From the NCBI RefSeq assembly GCF_000931465.1, contig NZ_CP010892.1, positions 310,001-374,000 of the forward strand: 64,000 bases of DNA, given 5' to 3'. How positions within the stretch are numbered: position 1 is the stretch's first letter; each line of letters begins with the position of its first letter. Under the pieces are notes generated by a model. The model was given only the letters and a program-made list of their open reading frames with translations, was not told the DNA's origin and did no database searches. The position numbers and the translations under genes were made by a program. This DNA is from Pseudomonas sp. MRSN 12121. GTDB taxonomy: Bacteria > Pseudomonadota > Gammaproteobacteria > Pseudomonadales > Pseudomonadaceae. Positions 7,758 to 18,687 of the stretch are shown in pieces.

Positions 7758-8795
7758 ATGACGTATATCGCTGCCGAAAACCGTTACGACTCCATTCCCT
7801 ACCGCCGCGTCGGACGCAGCGGCCTGGTGCTGCCGGCGCTGTCCCTGGGCCTGTGGCACAACTTCGGCGACAGCACGCCGATCGACACCCAGCGCGCCTT
7901 GCTGCGTACCGCCTTCGATCTGGGCATCAACCACTTCGACCTGGCCAACAACTACGGCCCGCCCTACGGCAGCGCCGAAATCAACTTCGGTCGCCTGCTA
8001 CGCGAGGATTTCAAGCGCTACCGCGATGAGTTGATCATCTCCAGCAAGGCCGGTTGGGACATGTGGCCCGGCCCCTATGGCCAGGGCGGTGGCTCGCGCA
8101 AATATGTGCTGGCCAGCCTCGACCAGAGCCTGCAGCGCCTGGGCCTGGACTATGTGGATATCTTCTATTCCCACCGTTTCGACCCCGACACCCCGCTGGA
8201 AGAAACCGCCAGCGCCCTGGCCACCGCGGTGCAGCAGGGCAAGGCGCTGTATATCGGCATCTCGTCCTATTCCGGGGTGAAGACCCGGGAGATCGCGGCC
8301 CTGCTCAAGGAATGGAAAGTACCGCTGCTGATCCACCAGCCGGCCTACAACCTGCTCAACCGCTGGGTGGAAAAAGACCTGCTGGACACCACCGAGGAAC
8401 TGGGCGCCGGGGTGATCGCCTTTACACCGCTGGCCCAGGGCCTGCTGACCGACAAATACCTCAATGGCATTCCCGAGGACGCGCGGGTCAATCGTCCGGG
8501 CGGCGGTTCGCTGCAGGCGGGGCATCTGTCGCCGAGCAATATCGCCCACGTCCGGGCCTTGAACGAGATCGCCCAGCGTCGCGGTCAGAGCCTGGCGCAG
8601 CTGGCCCTGGCCTGGACCCTGCGCGATCCGCGGGTGACCTCGGCGCTGATCGGCGCCAGCCGGCCGGAGCAGATAGTCGAGAACGTCGGTGCCTTGCGCA
8701 ACCTGAGCTTCAGCGCCGAAGAACTGGCGGAGATCGACCGTTTCGCCCAGGAAGGCGGGATCAATCTGTGGGAAAAACCGTCAACTGCGCAATAG
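7758..8795 (+). CDS. Aldo/keto reductase (YghZ/GPR-like)
   Basis: This 345-residue NADPH-dependent TIM-barrel enzyme reduces aldehydes to alcohols. It resembles L-glyceraldehyde-3-phosphate reductase YghZ (YRRVGRSGLVLPALSLGLWHNFGD at the N-terminus). The catalytic tetrad is present: Asp and Tyr in FDLANNYGPPYGSAE, Lys in SSKAGWDMWPGPYG, and His in FYSHRFD. The C-terminal LIGASRPEQI motif binds cofactor. The ATG at 7758 is preceded by AGAGGA with good spacing. It follows the LLM monooxygenase by 71 bp and is probably cotranscribed with it; an aldo/keto reductase would suit removal of an aldehyde released by oxidative cleavage of a substrate. That link is inference; a housekeeping methylglyoxal detoxifier is an alternative. 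Confidence 0.9.
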   Translation: MTYIAAENRYDSIPYRRVGRSGLVLPALSLGLWHNFGDSTPIDTQRALLRTAFDLGINHFDLANNYGPPYGSAEINFGRLLREDFKRYRDELIISSKAGWDMWPGPYGQGGGSRKYVLASLDQSLQRLGLDYVDIFYSHRFDPDTPLEETASALATAVQQGKALYIGISSYSGVKTREIAALLKEWKVPLLIHQPAYNLLNRWVEKDLLDTTEELGAGVIAFTPLAQGLLTDKYLNGIPEDARVNRPGGGSLQAGHLSPSNIAHVRALNEIAQRRGQSLAQLALAWTLRDPRVTSALIGASRPEQIVENVGALRNLSFSAEELAEIDRFAQEGGINLWEKPSTAQ

Positions 8796-8832
8796 CGCAT
8801 GCCGTCAGGCTGCAAGGCTGTCGCGGCTTCTT

Positions 8833-8911
8833 TAGGAGCCAGGCTTGCCGGCGATCGAGGCGGTGTGTCGTGTCAGGCATGCCGCTATCGCGAGCCAGCT
8901 TCGCTCCTACA
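8833..8911. repeat. REP pair (forward then reverse)
   Basis: A forward REP-like unit at 8833-8855 (TAGGAGCC...GCGAT) is followed by a reverse-oriented unit at 8887-8911 (ATCGCGAG...CTCCTACA). Both match the palindromic REP family found many times in this window. The pair fills the space between the convergent aldo/keto reductase and FitB genes. Confidence 0.75.
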
Positions 8912-8927
8912 GGCGATTTGTGGTCGT

Positions 8928-9356
8928 TCAGACCTCAAGCGGCAGCCAGGGGGTGATCACGATCAGCCCGGTGTCGGTGAAGTCCCTGGTATTGCGCGTG
9001 GCGATCGCGGCGTCGTGGACCCGGCAGATCGCCGCGATCTGCGCATCCACCAGGCTGATCGGCCGGCCCGAGCTTTCGCGGTGCGCGATCAGGTGCGCGT
9101 AGTACAGCGCCGCCTGGGTGCCGAAAGGCACGATCCGGTCGATGAAGTCTTCCTCGAACATGGCCAGCGCCGAGGCGTGCAGCGTCTGTTTGCGTTTGCT
9201 GTGGGGCAGGCGGGCGATGCCATGGAGAATCTCGGCCATGGTCATGGCGCTGATATAGAGCTCTTCGACGGGCTGCGCCTCGATCCACAGCAGTACCGCG
9301 GCGTCCGGCCGGGGACGCATCAGTTCCGACAGCACGTTGGTATCGAGCACGATCAT
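8928..9356 (-). CDS. fitB: FitB-like PIN-domain ribonuclease toxin
   Basis: This 142-residue PIN-domain protein is the toxin half of a FitAB/VapBC-type module, a Mg2+-dependent ribonuclease. The acidic PIN residues are visible: Asp in VLDTNVLSELMRP at the N-terminus, Glu in MTMAEILHGIARLP, and the Asp pair in ISLVDAQIAAICRVHDAAIATRNTRDF near the C-terminus. The MTMAEILHGIARLP and NTRDFTDTGL segments fit the FitB branch. Its ATG overlaps the antitoxin stop (ATGA at 9353-9356), so it is translated from the same message after fitA. It converges on the aldo/keto reductase gene across a REP pair. A transfer history is likely, since the module sits between two sulfur-related blocks. Confidence 0.9.
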   Translation of the reverse strand: MIVLDTNVLSELMRPRPDAAVLLWIEAQPVEELYISAMTMAEILHGIARLPHSKRKQTLHASALAMFEEDFIDRIVPFGTQAALYYAHLIAHRESSGRPISLVDAQIAAICRVHDAAIATRNTRDFTDTGLIVITPWLPLEV

Positions 9357-9598
9357 TCGTTGAGGTCCGGCGTCCGTGGGGCCTCGGTGCGTTCGGGCAG
9401 TTCCAGCTCCACGCCGCCGATATCGGCGAAGCGGGCGCGGATACGGGTGCCCAGGTCCTGGCTGTCGGCTGTCCTGCTCAGGGCGCGACGCAGGATCAGG
9501 CGGGCTTCTTCTTCCATGGAATGACCGTTGTGCGCGGCCTCGATGCGCAGGCGCTCCTTGATGTGGTCGTCCAGGTTGCGGATCGTCAGGCTGGCCAT
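9353..9598 (-). CDS. fitA: FitA-like ribbon-helix-helix antitoxin
   Basis: This 81-residue protein is the Arc-type ribbon-helix-helix antitoxin of the FitAB pair. The N-terminus (ASLTIRNLDDHIKERLRIEA, then AHNGHSMEEEARLIL) is the canonical RHH DNA-binding region, and the acidic C-terminal tail is the part that wraps the toxin. GGAGGAGCCC precedes the ATG. A near-perfect palindrome lies 18-35 bp upstream of the start and is the obvious operator for autorepression. The stop overlaps the toxin start. Confidence 0.9.
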   Translation of the reverse strand: MASLTIRNLDDHIKERLRIEAAHNGHSMEEEARLILRRALSRTADSQDLGTRIRARFADIGGVELELPERTEAPRTPDLNE

Positions 9599-9615
9599 GG
9601 GCTCCTCCGAGTGAA

Positions 9616-9633
9616 ATCAATGCAATCATTGAT
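9616..9633. promoter_or_regulatory. Candidate FitA operator
   Basis: On the minus strand ATCAATGATTGCATTGAT has perfect ATCAATG/CATTGAT arms around a four-base centre. It lies between the fitA start and a TATGCT hexamer (9634-9639, minus strand) that may be the -10 box. Ribbon-helix-helix antitoxins bind such palindromes to repress their operons. Confidence 0.55.
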
Positions 9634-9719
9634 AGCATAACGGCGAGCCGCCGGTAGAACGTTACCGCCGGTCGTGTGGGGCGTCATCGCTCAGCCCCGC
9701 ACTCACCGACCATCGCCGC

Positions 9720-10559
9720 TCAGCGGAAGAACGGCACATCCCCGAGGATCGTCGCGCGGTGCATCACGCGGCGTTGCGGGCGGTAATCGTCGACCGCGTA
9801 ATGCTGGGTCACGCGGTTGTCCCAGAAGGCCACGTCATTGGCCTGCCAGCGCCAGCGGATGGTGAATTCCGGGCGAGTGGCATGGGCGAAGAGCAATTTG
9901 AGGATCGCTTCGCTTTCGCTTTCCGAGAGCTCGTTGATCCGGGTCGTGAAGCCATCGTTGACGAACAGCGCCTTGCGCCCGCTGACCGGATGGGTGCGGA
10001 TCACCGGGTGCGACAGCGGTGGGTTTTTGCGCCGTGCCTCTTCCCAGCGCGCCAGGTCCTCGGGCGTGGTGCCGAAGCGCTCCAGCGGGAAGGACTTGAT
10101 GAACTCATGGGTCGCGGTCAGGCCTTGCAGCAGGTTCTGCATCGGTTCGGAAAGCGCTTCGAAGGCTGCGATGCCGCTGGCCCACAGGGTGTCGCCGCCG
10201 TAGGCCGGCAAGAGCTTGGCGCTGAGCACCGCGCCCAGCGCCGGAGTGGGCAGGAAGGTCACGTCGGTGTGCCAGATGGCGTTGTCGCGCACGTCGGTGT
10301 GCGCGGTGTCGAGGATCAGCACTTCGGGCTGTTCCGGCACGTTGGGGTAGATCGGATGGATATGCAGGTCGCCGAAATTCGCCGCGAAGCGCGCCTGTTG
10401 CTGTGGGTCGATCGGCTGGTCGCGAAAGAACAGCACCTGGTGCTGCAACAGCGCCTGCTCGATGGCGTCGCGCTGTTCGACGTCCAGCGGCTGGCTGAGG
10501 TCGACGCCGCTGATCTGGGCGCCGAGGGCGGAACTCAAGGGGGTGATGGTCAGGCTCAT
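9720..10559 (-). CDS. tauD: Taurine dioxygenase (Fe(II)/2-oxoglutarate-dependent)
   Basis: This 279-residue enzyme oxidises taurine with O2 and 2-oxoglutarate, giving aminoacetaldehyde, sulfite and succinate, so that sulfonate sulfur can be used during sulfate starvation. The iron ligands are visible as His97 and Asp99 (WHTD) and His253 (RVTQHYA); Arg268 (MHRAT) is placed to bind 2-oxoglutarate. The length agrees with E. coli TauD. The ATG at 10559 begins [14 protein letters not shown], the family start; an in-frame extension upstream only translates a repeat. It follows tauC after 259 bp occupied by a large inverted repeat, so it may be read through from the tauABC operon or have its own promoter. 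Related alkylsulfonate dioxygenases are an alternative substrate class. Confidence 0.92.
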   Translation of the reverse strand: MSLTITPLSSALGAQISGVDLSQPLDVEQRDAIEQALLQHQVLFFRDQPIDPQQQARFAANFGDLHIHPIYPNVPEQPEVLILDTAHTDVRDNAIWHTDVTFLPTPALGAVLSAKLLPAYGGDTLWASGIAAFEALSEPMQNLLQGLTATHEFIKSFPLERFGTTPEDLARWEEARRKNPPLSHPVIRTHPVSGRKALFVNDGFTTRINELSESESEAILKLLFAHATRPEFTIRWRWQANDVAFWDNRVTQHYAVDDYRPQRRVMHRATILGDVPFFR

Positions 10560-10650
10560 GCTCGTTCTCGAATGGGGCGCCGAATGGCCGGCGTGGTCAT
10601 TGCTGTCGGATAAAAATCTTGCCGGTTGTCCCGGTTGTCTCTGCTGCCCC

Positions 10651-10800
10651 TGTAGCCGCTGCCGAGCTTCAGCGAGGCTGCGACCGCCTGCGCAGCAGGC
10701 GCAGACCACCCGGCGTGGCGCATCTGAAAGACCGCGGCGCCAGGTTTTGCGAGCGCTTTGCGCTCGATCGCAGCCTCGCCGAGGCTCGGCAGCGGCTACA
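10651..10800. repeat. Large inverted repeat, 33-bp arms
   Basis: The arms at 10651-10683 (TGTAGCCGCTGCCGAG...) and 10768-10800 (...CTCGGCAGCGGCTACA) are reverse complements with two mismatches over 33 bp and an 84-bp centre. This is a different repeat family from the GTAGGAGCG REP units. It sits between tauC and tauD, where it could fold in the mRNA and lower tauD expression. Confidence 0.8.
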
Positions 10801-10818
10801 AGGGCAGGGCTACAGGGT

Positions 10819-11658
10819 TCAATGGGCCTGGCCGTGCCAGGGCACCAGCTTGCGTTGCAGGGCGCGCAGGCCCATCTCCATGGCGAAGGCGATCAGGGCG
10901 ATGATCAGGATGCCCAGCACCACCACATCGGTGACCAGGAACTGCGCGGCGGACTGCACCATGAAGCCGAGGCCGCTGGTGGCCGCGATCAGTTCCGCGG
11001 CGACCAGGGTCGACCAGCCCACCCCGAGGCCGATGCGCACGCCGGTGAGAATGTCGGGCAGGGCGCTGGGCAGGATCACATGGCGAATCAGCTGGGCCCG
11101 GGTCGCGCCCAGGGATTGCGCGGCGCGCAGCCTGGTCGGGTCCACGGTGCGCACGCCGGTGGCGGTGGCGATGGCGATCGGGGCGAAGATCGCCAGGTAG
11201 ATCAGCAGCACCTTGGACAGCTCGCCGATGCCGCACCAGATAACGATCAGCGGCAGGTAGGCCAGGGGCGGGATCGGCCGGTAGAACTCGATCAGCGGGT
11301 CCAGCACGCCTCGGGCGATGCGGTTGTGGCCGATGGCGATGCCCACCGGGATCGCCGTCAGCACGGCAAAGCCCAGGGCCAGGCCGATGCGCCCGAGGCT
11401 CGCGCCCAGGTGCTGCCACAGGGTCGAATCCATATAGCCGCTGGTCGCCAGCAGCCAGCCCTTTTGCAGCACGGCGGCGGGCGAGGGCAGGAACAAGGGT
11501 TCGATCAGGCCGCTGGCCGTCACCGCCCACCACAGGGCCAGCAGGACGACCAGGGTCAGTACGCTGATCCCGCGGGTGCTCAGGCCGCGGCGTAGCGGCG
11601 CTGGCGTGGCGGCAGTGGTGGTTTTGGCCGCGGTGGCCGGAAGGTCATAACTGCTCAT
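10819..11658 (-). CDS. tauC: Taurine ABC transporter permease
   Basis: This 279-residue inner-membrane permease of the SsuC/TauC family forms the channel for taurine uptake with TauA and TauB. Five to six hydrophobic segments are visible, starting with [14 protein letters not shown] after a cytoplasmic N-terminal tail. The EAA-type coupling loop that contacts the ATPase is present ([19 protein letters not shown]). The start codon overlaps the tauB stop (ATGA at 11655-11658), so translation is coupled. The gene order tauA-tauB-tauC-tauD matches the classical operon. Confidence 0.93.
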   Translation of the reverse strand: MSSYDLPATAAKTTTAATPAPLRRGLSTRGISVLTLVVLLALWWAVTASGLIEPLFLPSPAAVLQKGWLLATSGYMDSTLWQHLGASLGRIGLALGFAVLTAIPVGIAIGHNRIARGVLDPLIEFYRPIPPLAYLPLIVIWCGIGELSKVLLIYLAIFAPIAIATATGVRTVDPTRLRAAQSLGATRAQLIRHVILPSALPDILTGVRIGLGVGWSTLVAAELIAATSGLGFMVQSAAQFLVTDVVVLGILIIALIAFAMEMGLRALQRKLVPWHGQAH

Positions 11659-12449
11659 GCGCGCTCCTGCCGCCAGGCGGCACTGCGTTGGGAGAACACC
11701 CGGGCCAATACGTGTTCGCGGGTTTCGATGAAGCGCGGGTCGGACTTGATCGCCCGCGCCGATTCGCCGGCCGCGTAGCGCTGACCGAAGTCCAGGCTCA
11801 GGCGCTCGACGATCTGTCCCGGATTGGGCGCCAGCAGGATCAGCTCGGTGGCGAGGAACACCGCTTCCTCGATGTCATGGGTGATCAGGAACACCGGCTT
11901 GGCGGTGCGTTGCCAGACTTGCAGCAGCAGCTCCTGCATCTGCTCGCGGGTGAAGGCATCGAGGGCGCCGAAGGGCTCGTCCATCAGCAGCAAGCGCGGG
12001 TCGGCGGCCAGGGCGCGGGCCAGGCCCACACGCTGGCGTTGCCCGCCGGAGAGCTGCCAGATACGCCGTTGGTCGAAACCGGCCAGGTCGACCAGGGCCA
12101 GCATTTCCCGGGCCCGCGCTTCACGCTGGGGGCGGGCGACGCCGGCCAGTTCGAGGCCGAAACCGACATTGGCGAGCACGTCCTGCCAGGGCAGCAGGGC
12201 ATCGTCCTGGAACACCACGCCACGCTCGGCGCTCGGCCCGGCAACCGGCACGCCGTCGAGCGTGATGCGCCCTGCGCTGGGCTCGACGAAACCGGCGATC
12301 AGGTTCAGCAGCGAGGTCTTGCCGCTGCCGGAAGGGCCCAGGGCGACCAGCAATTGCCGGGATCCGAGCGTCAGGGAAATATCCGCCAGCACCGGTTCGG
12401 CGGCACCGGGGTACTGTGCGCTGATGCGCTCCAGTTGTAGCAAGGCCAT
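11655..12449 (-). CDS. tauB: Taurine ABC transporter ATP-binding protein
   Basis: This 264-residue cytoplasmic ATPase powers taurine import. Walker A is GPSGSGKTS (residues 38-46), the ABC signature LSGGQ is at 133-137, Walker B LLLMDEP at 153-159 and the switch histidine is His191 (LITHDIEEA). The length is normal for TauB/SsuB. It is preceded by tauA after 105 bp with no obvious terminator and overlaps tauC. Specificity for taurine rather than other sulfonates is taken from operon context with tauD. Confidence 0.93.
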   Translation of the reverse strand: MALLQLERISAQYPGAAEPVLADISLTLGSRQLLVALGPSGSGKTSLLNLIAGFVEPSAGRITLDGVPVAGPSAERGVVFQDDALLPWQDVLANVGFGLELAGVARPQREARAREMLALVDLAGFDQRRIWQLSGGQRQRVGLARALAADPRLLLMDEPFGALDAFTREQMQELLLQVWQRTAKPVFLITHDIEEAVFLATELILLAPNPGQIVERLSLDFGQRYAAGESARAIKSDPRFIETREHVLARVFSQRSAAWRQERA

Positions 12450-12554
12450 GACGGCGCTCTCCTTGTGGGTCCAGGCTTTTCAGGCGTAGCCCCGGGATGC
12501 AGGGCGGGCTACGAACAGCGCCGGGCGCGGGCCCGGCGCATCGATGGGCGACCT

Positions 12555-13532
12555 TCAGTTGGTGATGTACTTGGCACTGACGTAGGGCGCGTAATCCGGC
12601 AGCACCGCCTCGACCTTGCCCTGTTCCTTGAGGAACACCGCGGTGTCGGTAATGGCCTTGGTGGTCGGCGCGCCGAGGCTACTGACCTGGTCGGCGGCCA
12701 GTGGGTAGACGTTGCCCTGCAACAGCAGCGGGATGTCACTGGCCTTGGCGCCGGAGAGCTTCACCAGCTTGTCGACGTTGCTCGAATTGGCCAGCCAGGC
12801 CTGCGGGTCCTTGCGGTAGTCGGCGTAGGCGTCGAGGGTCACCTTGGCGAAGGCGCTGACGATTTGCGGATGCTTCTCGGCGAAGTCCTTGCGCACGATC
12901 CAGGCATCGAAGGTTGGTGCGCCGAACTGGGCCAGTTCGCCGGAGGTGATCAGCACCTTGCCGTTTTCCTTGGCGACGCCCAGCGCCGGATCCCAGACGT
13001 AGGTGGCGTCGATATCGCCGCGTTTCCAGGCGGCGATGATCGCCGGTGGCGCAAGGTTGAGAATCTGCACTTTCGCCGGGTCGATGTTCCAGTGCTTGAG
13101 CGCGGCCAGCAGGCTGTAATGGCCGGTGGATACGAACGGCACGGCGACTTTCTTGCCGACCAGGTCCTGGGGTGTCTTGATCCCGGAACCGTCGCGGGCC
13201 ACCAGGGCCTCGGCGGCGCCGATCTGGGTGGCGATGAGGAAGGTTTCCACCGGCACCTTGCGGGTGATCGCGGCGGTCAGCGGGCTGGAGCCCAGGTAGC
13301 CGATCTGCACATCACCCGAGGCGATGGCGGCGATGATGTCGGCGCCATTGTCGAATTTGCGCCAGTCGATCTTGGCCTGGGTGGCTTTTTCATAGCTGCC
13401 GTCGGCCTGGGCGACCTTGGCCGGATCGACGGTGGTCTGGTAGGCGACTGTCAGGTCGGCCGCCTGGACGAACAGGCTCGCGGTGGCCAGGGACACGGCC
13501 GCCAGCAGGCGAAGGGGGAAGGGCAGTTTCAT
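12555..13532 (-). CDS. tauA: Taurine-binding periplasmic protein
   Basis: This 325-residue substrate-binding protein captures taurine in the periplasm and delivers it to TauBC. A clear signal peptide (KLPFPLRLLAAVSLATASLF, cleavage near VQA|AD at residue 24) precedes the family start LTVAYQTTVDPAK. Segments such as VQIGYLGSSPLTAAI and YVWDPALGVAKENGK are typical of TauA/SsuA. It is the first gene of the operon, with an AT-rich dyad upstream that is a candidate sulfur-starvation control site. Confidence 0.92.
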   Translation of the reverse strand: MKLPFPLRLLAAVSLATASLFVQAADLTVAYQTTVDPAKVAQADGSYEKATQAKIDWRKFDNGADIIAAIASGDVQIGYLGSSPLTAAITRKVPVETFLIATQIGAAEALVARDGSGIKTPQDLVGKKVAVPFVSTGHYSLLAALKHWNIDPAKVQILNLAPPAIIAAWKRGDIDATYVWDPALGVAKENGKVLITSGELAQFGAPTFDAWIVRKDFAEKHPQIVSAFAKVTLDAYADYRKDPQAWLANSSNVDKLVKLSGAKASDIPLLLQGNVYPLAADQVSSLGAPTTKAITDTAVFLKEQGKVEAVLPDYAPYVSAKYITN

Positions 13533-13593
13533 CGGTGAAGCTCCTCGACAGGCGGCCAGGATTGGGCGTGGGGAGGAGACTAAATGATCTAAG

Positions 13594-13622
13594 AATTCTA
13601 AAATAAATAACTTTTTAGAATT
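13594..13622. promoter_or_regulatory. AT-rich dyad upstream of tauA (candidate sulfur-starvation site)
   Basis: AATTCTAAAA (13594-13603) and TTTTAGAATT (13613-13622) are perfect 10-bp inverted arms separated by nine AT-rich bases, 62-90 bp upstream of the tauA start. The surrounding GC is far below the average. Sulfonate genes in Pseudomonas are activated by LysR-type CysB or by sigma-54 regulators; a CysB-like activator is the likeliest ligand, but the site is not proven. Confidence 0.45.
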
Positions 13623-13665
13623 AGCTTATAGAGGAAGTCTGCCGCGAGGTGTCAGGCAGGGCGCT

Positions 13666-13740
13666 ATCGCGGGCAAGTCGGATCGCCGCCCGCTCGCTCC
13701 TACAGGACGGTGCCGTGTAGGAGCGAAGCTTGCTCGCGAT
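13666..13740. repeat. REP pair (reverse then forward)
   Basis: A reverse REP-like unit with an internal insertion (ATCGCGGGCAAGTC... to CGCTCCTACA at 13704) faces a forward unit at 13716-13740 (TGTAGGAGCGAAGC...CGCGAT). It lies between the gshA stop and the tauA promoter. Confidence 0.75.
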
Positions 13741-13743
13741 GGC

Positions 13744-15327
13744 TCAGTTACTGATCGCCAGGATGCTGGCCTGATACGAACCGACGAACACATCGAAATC
13801 GCCGACTTCGTGTTGTTCCAGTTCGGCTTGTTGCGCCAGGGAGGTGCGCGCCGCCTCTTCGAAGCGGGCCTGGTCTTCCTTGGACAGGGGCTCGCTGCGG
13901 AAGAACTCGGCGTGGGCCAGGCTCTGGCGCAGGGCGAACTGGCTGAAGCTTTCCTTGCGTTCCTGCAGCGCGGCCAGGACCTGGGCCGAAGGCGTCAGCG
14001 ACGGGTCCTTGACCTTGGCGAGCTGCGCGTCCAGCGCCTTGCTGTGGGCATCGCCGCCATGGCTGCGGTCCAGCAGGGCGGCCAGCGGCGCGATCTTCTC
14101 CAGCAGTTCAGCGGCCCATTCCTTGAGGTCCACCGGCTGTCCCTCGCGCTGCAGTTGCAGGCCTGGACGACGGCCTTCCTTGACCACGCTGAGGAAGTTC
14201 GACGTGGCGTTGCCGCACGCGTTGTTCTCCAGCAGCGGGCTTTCGTTGAGCGCGCAATACAGCAGGAAAGCGTCGAGGAAGCGGGCCTGCGGCACGTCGA
14301 TGCCCATCGGCAGGAACGGGTTGATGTCCAGGCAGCGCACTTCGACGTACTGGATGCCCCGCGCCATCAGCGCCTGGATCGGCCGCTCGCCGGTGTAGGT
14401 CACGCGTTTGGGGCGGATGTTGGAGTAGTACTCGTTTTCGATCTGCAGGATGTTGGTGTTGAGCTGGACCCACTCGCCGTCCTGGTGGGTGCCGATTTCC
14501 ACATAAGGCGCATACGGCGTGGCGACGGCCTTGCGCAGGCTGTCGGTGTAGCTGTTCAGGTCGTTGTAGCAAGGGGTCAGGCCGGCCTGGGCGTTGCTCT
14601 GGTAGCCCAGGTCGCTCATGCGCAGGCTGGTGGCGTACGGCAGGTACAGGGTCTCGGCGTCCAGCTGTTCCAGCTGGTGCGAGCGCCCGCGCAGGAAGCC
14701 CGCGTCCAGCGCCGGCGAGGCGCCGAACAGGTACATCAGCAGCCAGCTGTAGCGCCGGAAGTTGCGGATCAGCGCGATATAGGCCGACGACTGATAGTCG
14801 CGGTCGCTGCCGACGAAGCCCTCGGCCTGCTTGAGCAGCGGCCAGAGCTGTTCCGGCAGGGAAAAGTTGTAGTGGATCCCGGCGATGCACTGCATGGTCT
14901 TGCCGTAACGCAGGGCCAGGCCCTTGCGGTACACATACTTGAGCTGCCCGATGTTGGAGGTGCCGTAATAGGCGATCGGGATGTCTTCCTCGGCCGGCAG
15001 CGGGCACGGCATCGATGGACTCCAGAGGTACTCGTTGCCGAGCTTGCTGTAGGCGAAGCGGTGAATCTTGTCGAGGCTGGCCAGGGTGTCCGCCGGATCG
15101 GGCAGGGCCGGCGTGATGAACTCCAGCAGCGACTCGGAATAATCGGTGGTGATCTGTTCGTTGGTCAGCGCGGAACCCAGTTCTTCCGGGTGCGGTGTCT
15201 GTGCCAGGCGCGCTTCGCCTGTCACACGCAGGCATTCGCGCTCGATACCGTGCAGGCACTGCTCGAGCAGGGAGAGGTTGGCGCGCTCGCCGAGCAGAGC
15301 CAGGCGGCGGTTGAGAAGTTCGCTCAA
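13744..15327 (-). CDS. gshA: Glutamate-cysteine ligase
   Basis: GshA joins L-glutamate and L-cysteine with ATP, the first and rate-limiting step of glutathione synthesis, in the cytosol. The 527-residue product fits the gammaproteobacterial type 1 family (conserved [11 protein letters not shown] near the N-terminus, [31 protein letters not shown], and [12 protein letters not shown]). I start at the TTG at 15327, since AAGGA lies seven bases upstream and Pseudomonas homologues begin at [12 protein letters not shown]; a GTG at 15342 would add five residues. It is downstream of tex and the thioesterase on the same strand, but a 292-bp gap with a hairpin suggests separate transcription. Confidence 0.95.
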   Translation of the reverse strand: MSELLNRRLALLGERANLSLLEQCLHGIERECLRVTGEARLAQTPHPEELGSALTNEQITTDYSESLLEFITPALPDPADTLASLDKIHRFAYSKLGNEYLWSPSMPCPLPAEEDIPIAYYGTSNIGQLKYVYRKGLALRYGKTMQCIAGIHYNFSLPEQLWPLLKQAEGFVGSDRDYQSSAYIALIRNFRRYSWLLMYLFGASPALDAGFLRGRSHQLEQLDAETLYLPYATSLRMSDLGYQSNAQAGLTPCYNDLNSYTDSLRKAVATPYAPYVEIGTHQDGEWVQLNTNILQIENEYYSNIRPKRVTYTGERPIQALMARGIQYVEVRCLDINPFLPMGIDVPQARFLDAFLLYCALNESPLLENNACGNATSNFLSVVKEGRRPGLQLQREGQPVDLKEWAAELLEKIAPLAALLDRSHGGDAHSKALDAQLAKVKDPSLTPSAQVLAALQERKESFSQFALRQSLAHAEFFRSEPLSKEDQARFEEAARTSLAQQAELEQHEVGDFDVFVGSYQASILAISN

Positions 15328-15486
15328 GTTGGATTCCTTCACGCGTCAGTCGCCCCAATATGGGGGTGGGCAGGACGGTCTACAAGGGTGAAGTTGAAAC
15401 TGGCGTTTTCGCCTGGTCGTTGAGCCGCCTTGGCCCGTTTTGCAAGCAATACGCTTCATCCCTGAATCTGGTCGTGGCGCAGGCGG

Positions 15487-15515
15487 AAAACTCCGGCGCC
15501 GCTTTCGCAGCGCCG
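15487..15515 (-). terminator. Weak intrinsic terminator after thioesterase gene
   Basis: On the minus strand a CGGCGC...GCGCCG stem (15494-15515) is followed by GAGTTTT. It lies about 105 bp beyond the thioesterase stop and upstream of gshA, and would end the tex-thioesterase transcript. The T run is short. Confidence 0.4.
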
Positions 15516-15619
15516 AAATTAACTCAAATCGGTGATGGGGAGCTAGGTTTGTCGGTGTCCGAAGGCCAGCCGCGTCGCTGCTGGACGAGTTGGCGTCGCG
15601 GCTGTTGCGCGCAAGCGCC

Positions 15620-16002
15620 TCAGAGAACCGCGAACGTGCCTTGTGCCTTGGCGATCAGTTTGTCGCCTTGCATCACGTCGGCCTCGACCACCAGGGTGCG
15701 GCGGCCCGGGTGGATCACCCGGGCGTGGCAGACCACGTCGCCTTCGGCGACGGCGCGGATGTAGTTGATCTTGCACTCGATGGTCGCGCTCTGCTGGTCG
15801 AAGCCGTGGGAACTGGAACAGGCCAGCCCCATGGCGATATCGACCAGGCTGAAGATCGCCCCGCCGTGCAGCTTCTGGCCGCGGTTGCGCAACTGCGGCG
15901 TCAGCGTCAGGGCGACGTCGGCTTCACCGACCTCCAGGCGCTGCAAGCGACAGCCGAGCAGTTGGCTGAACGCGCTTTCGGTCAATCCGGCCGGGATCTG
16001 CA

Positions 16003-16003
<1 letters not shown>
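15620..16003 (-). CDS. PaaI-type hotdog thioesterase
   Basis: This 127-residue hotdog-fold protein hydrolyses acyl-CoA thioesters. The PaaI/4HBT signature is seen in NRGQKLHGGAIFSLVDIAMG, with HGG binding the CoA end and the following Asp in the active-site helix. Its ATG overlaps the tex stop codon (ATGA at 16000-16003 region), so the two are translationally coupled. The substrate is unknown; phenylacetyl-CoA or general housekeeping are possibilities. Confidence 0.88.
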
Positions 16004-18327
<2,324 letters not shown>

Positions 18328-18687
18328 AAAACCACCTGACAAATTGTGAAAGCAGGCCCGCCGGCGCGAAGAACTGACTCGGCGAGACTGGTTGAGCGGC
18401 TTGCATGCGCCGCTGCCTGGATCAAGAGGCTGCCTGTTGACCCGTGAAATCGAACAATTACTGCCTGGCCGGGAAAAATAAAAAAGTGGCCACAGGCGAT
18501 AACGATCAGAGCTTGCCTGACACAAAAGGCGGCGCATTATAACCAGCGTTCCCGTCTTCGGGGGTAACGGCCCAGCGGCGGCCGACGGCGGGTTTTCTGG
18601 CGGTCGAGGAAAAATCTGCTAACAATGCACACGGTGCGTATAACGGCAGCTACGCCATAATGCGCACCGAGATAAAAGGAGCATCTG
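18328..18687. other. 360-bp divergent intergenic region, tex/ompR
   Basis: No gene is visible. On the minus strand TATAAT (18536-18541) is a good -10 candidate for tex, leaving a 5' leader of about 200 bases. On the plus strand CATAAT (18656-18661) could be the ompR -10 box, although no matching -35 hexamer is seen. GGTGCG and CGCACC arms flank it. Confidence 0.4.

Noticed and set aside
10560..10709. N-terminal extension of tauD
   Set aside because: The extra 50 codons translate the inverted repeat and lie before the family start.
18328..18537. N-terminal extension of Tex
   Set aside because: The open frame continues upstream of the ATG at 18327, but homologues start there and the upstream part holds the promoter.
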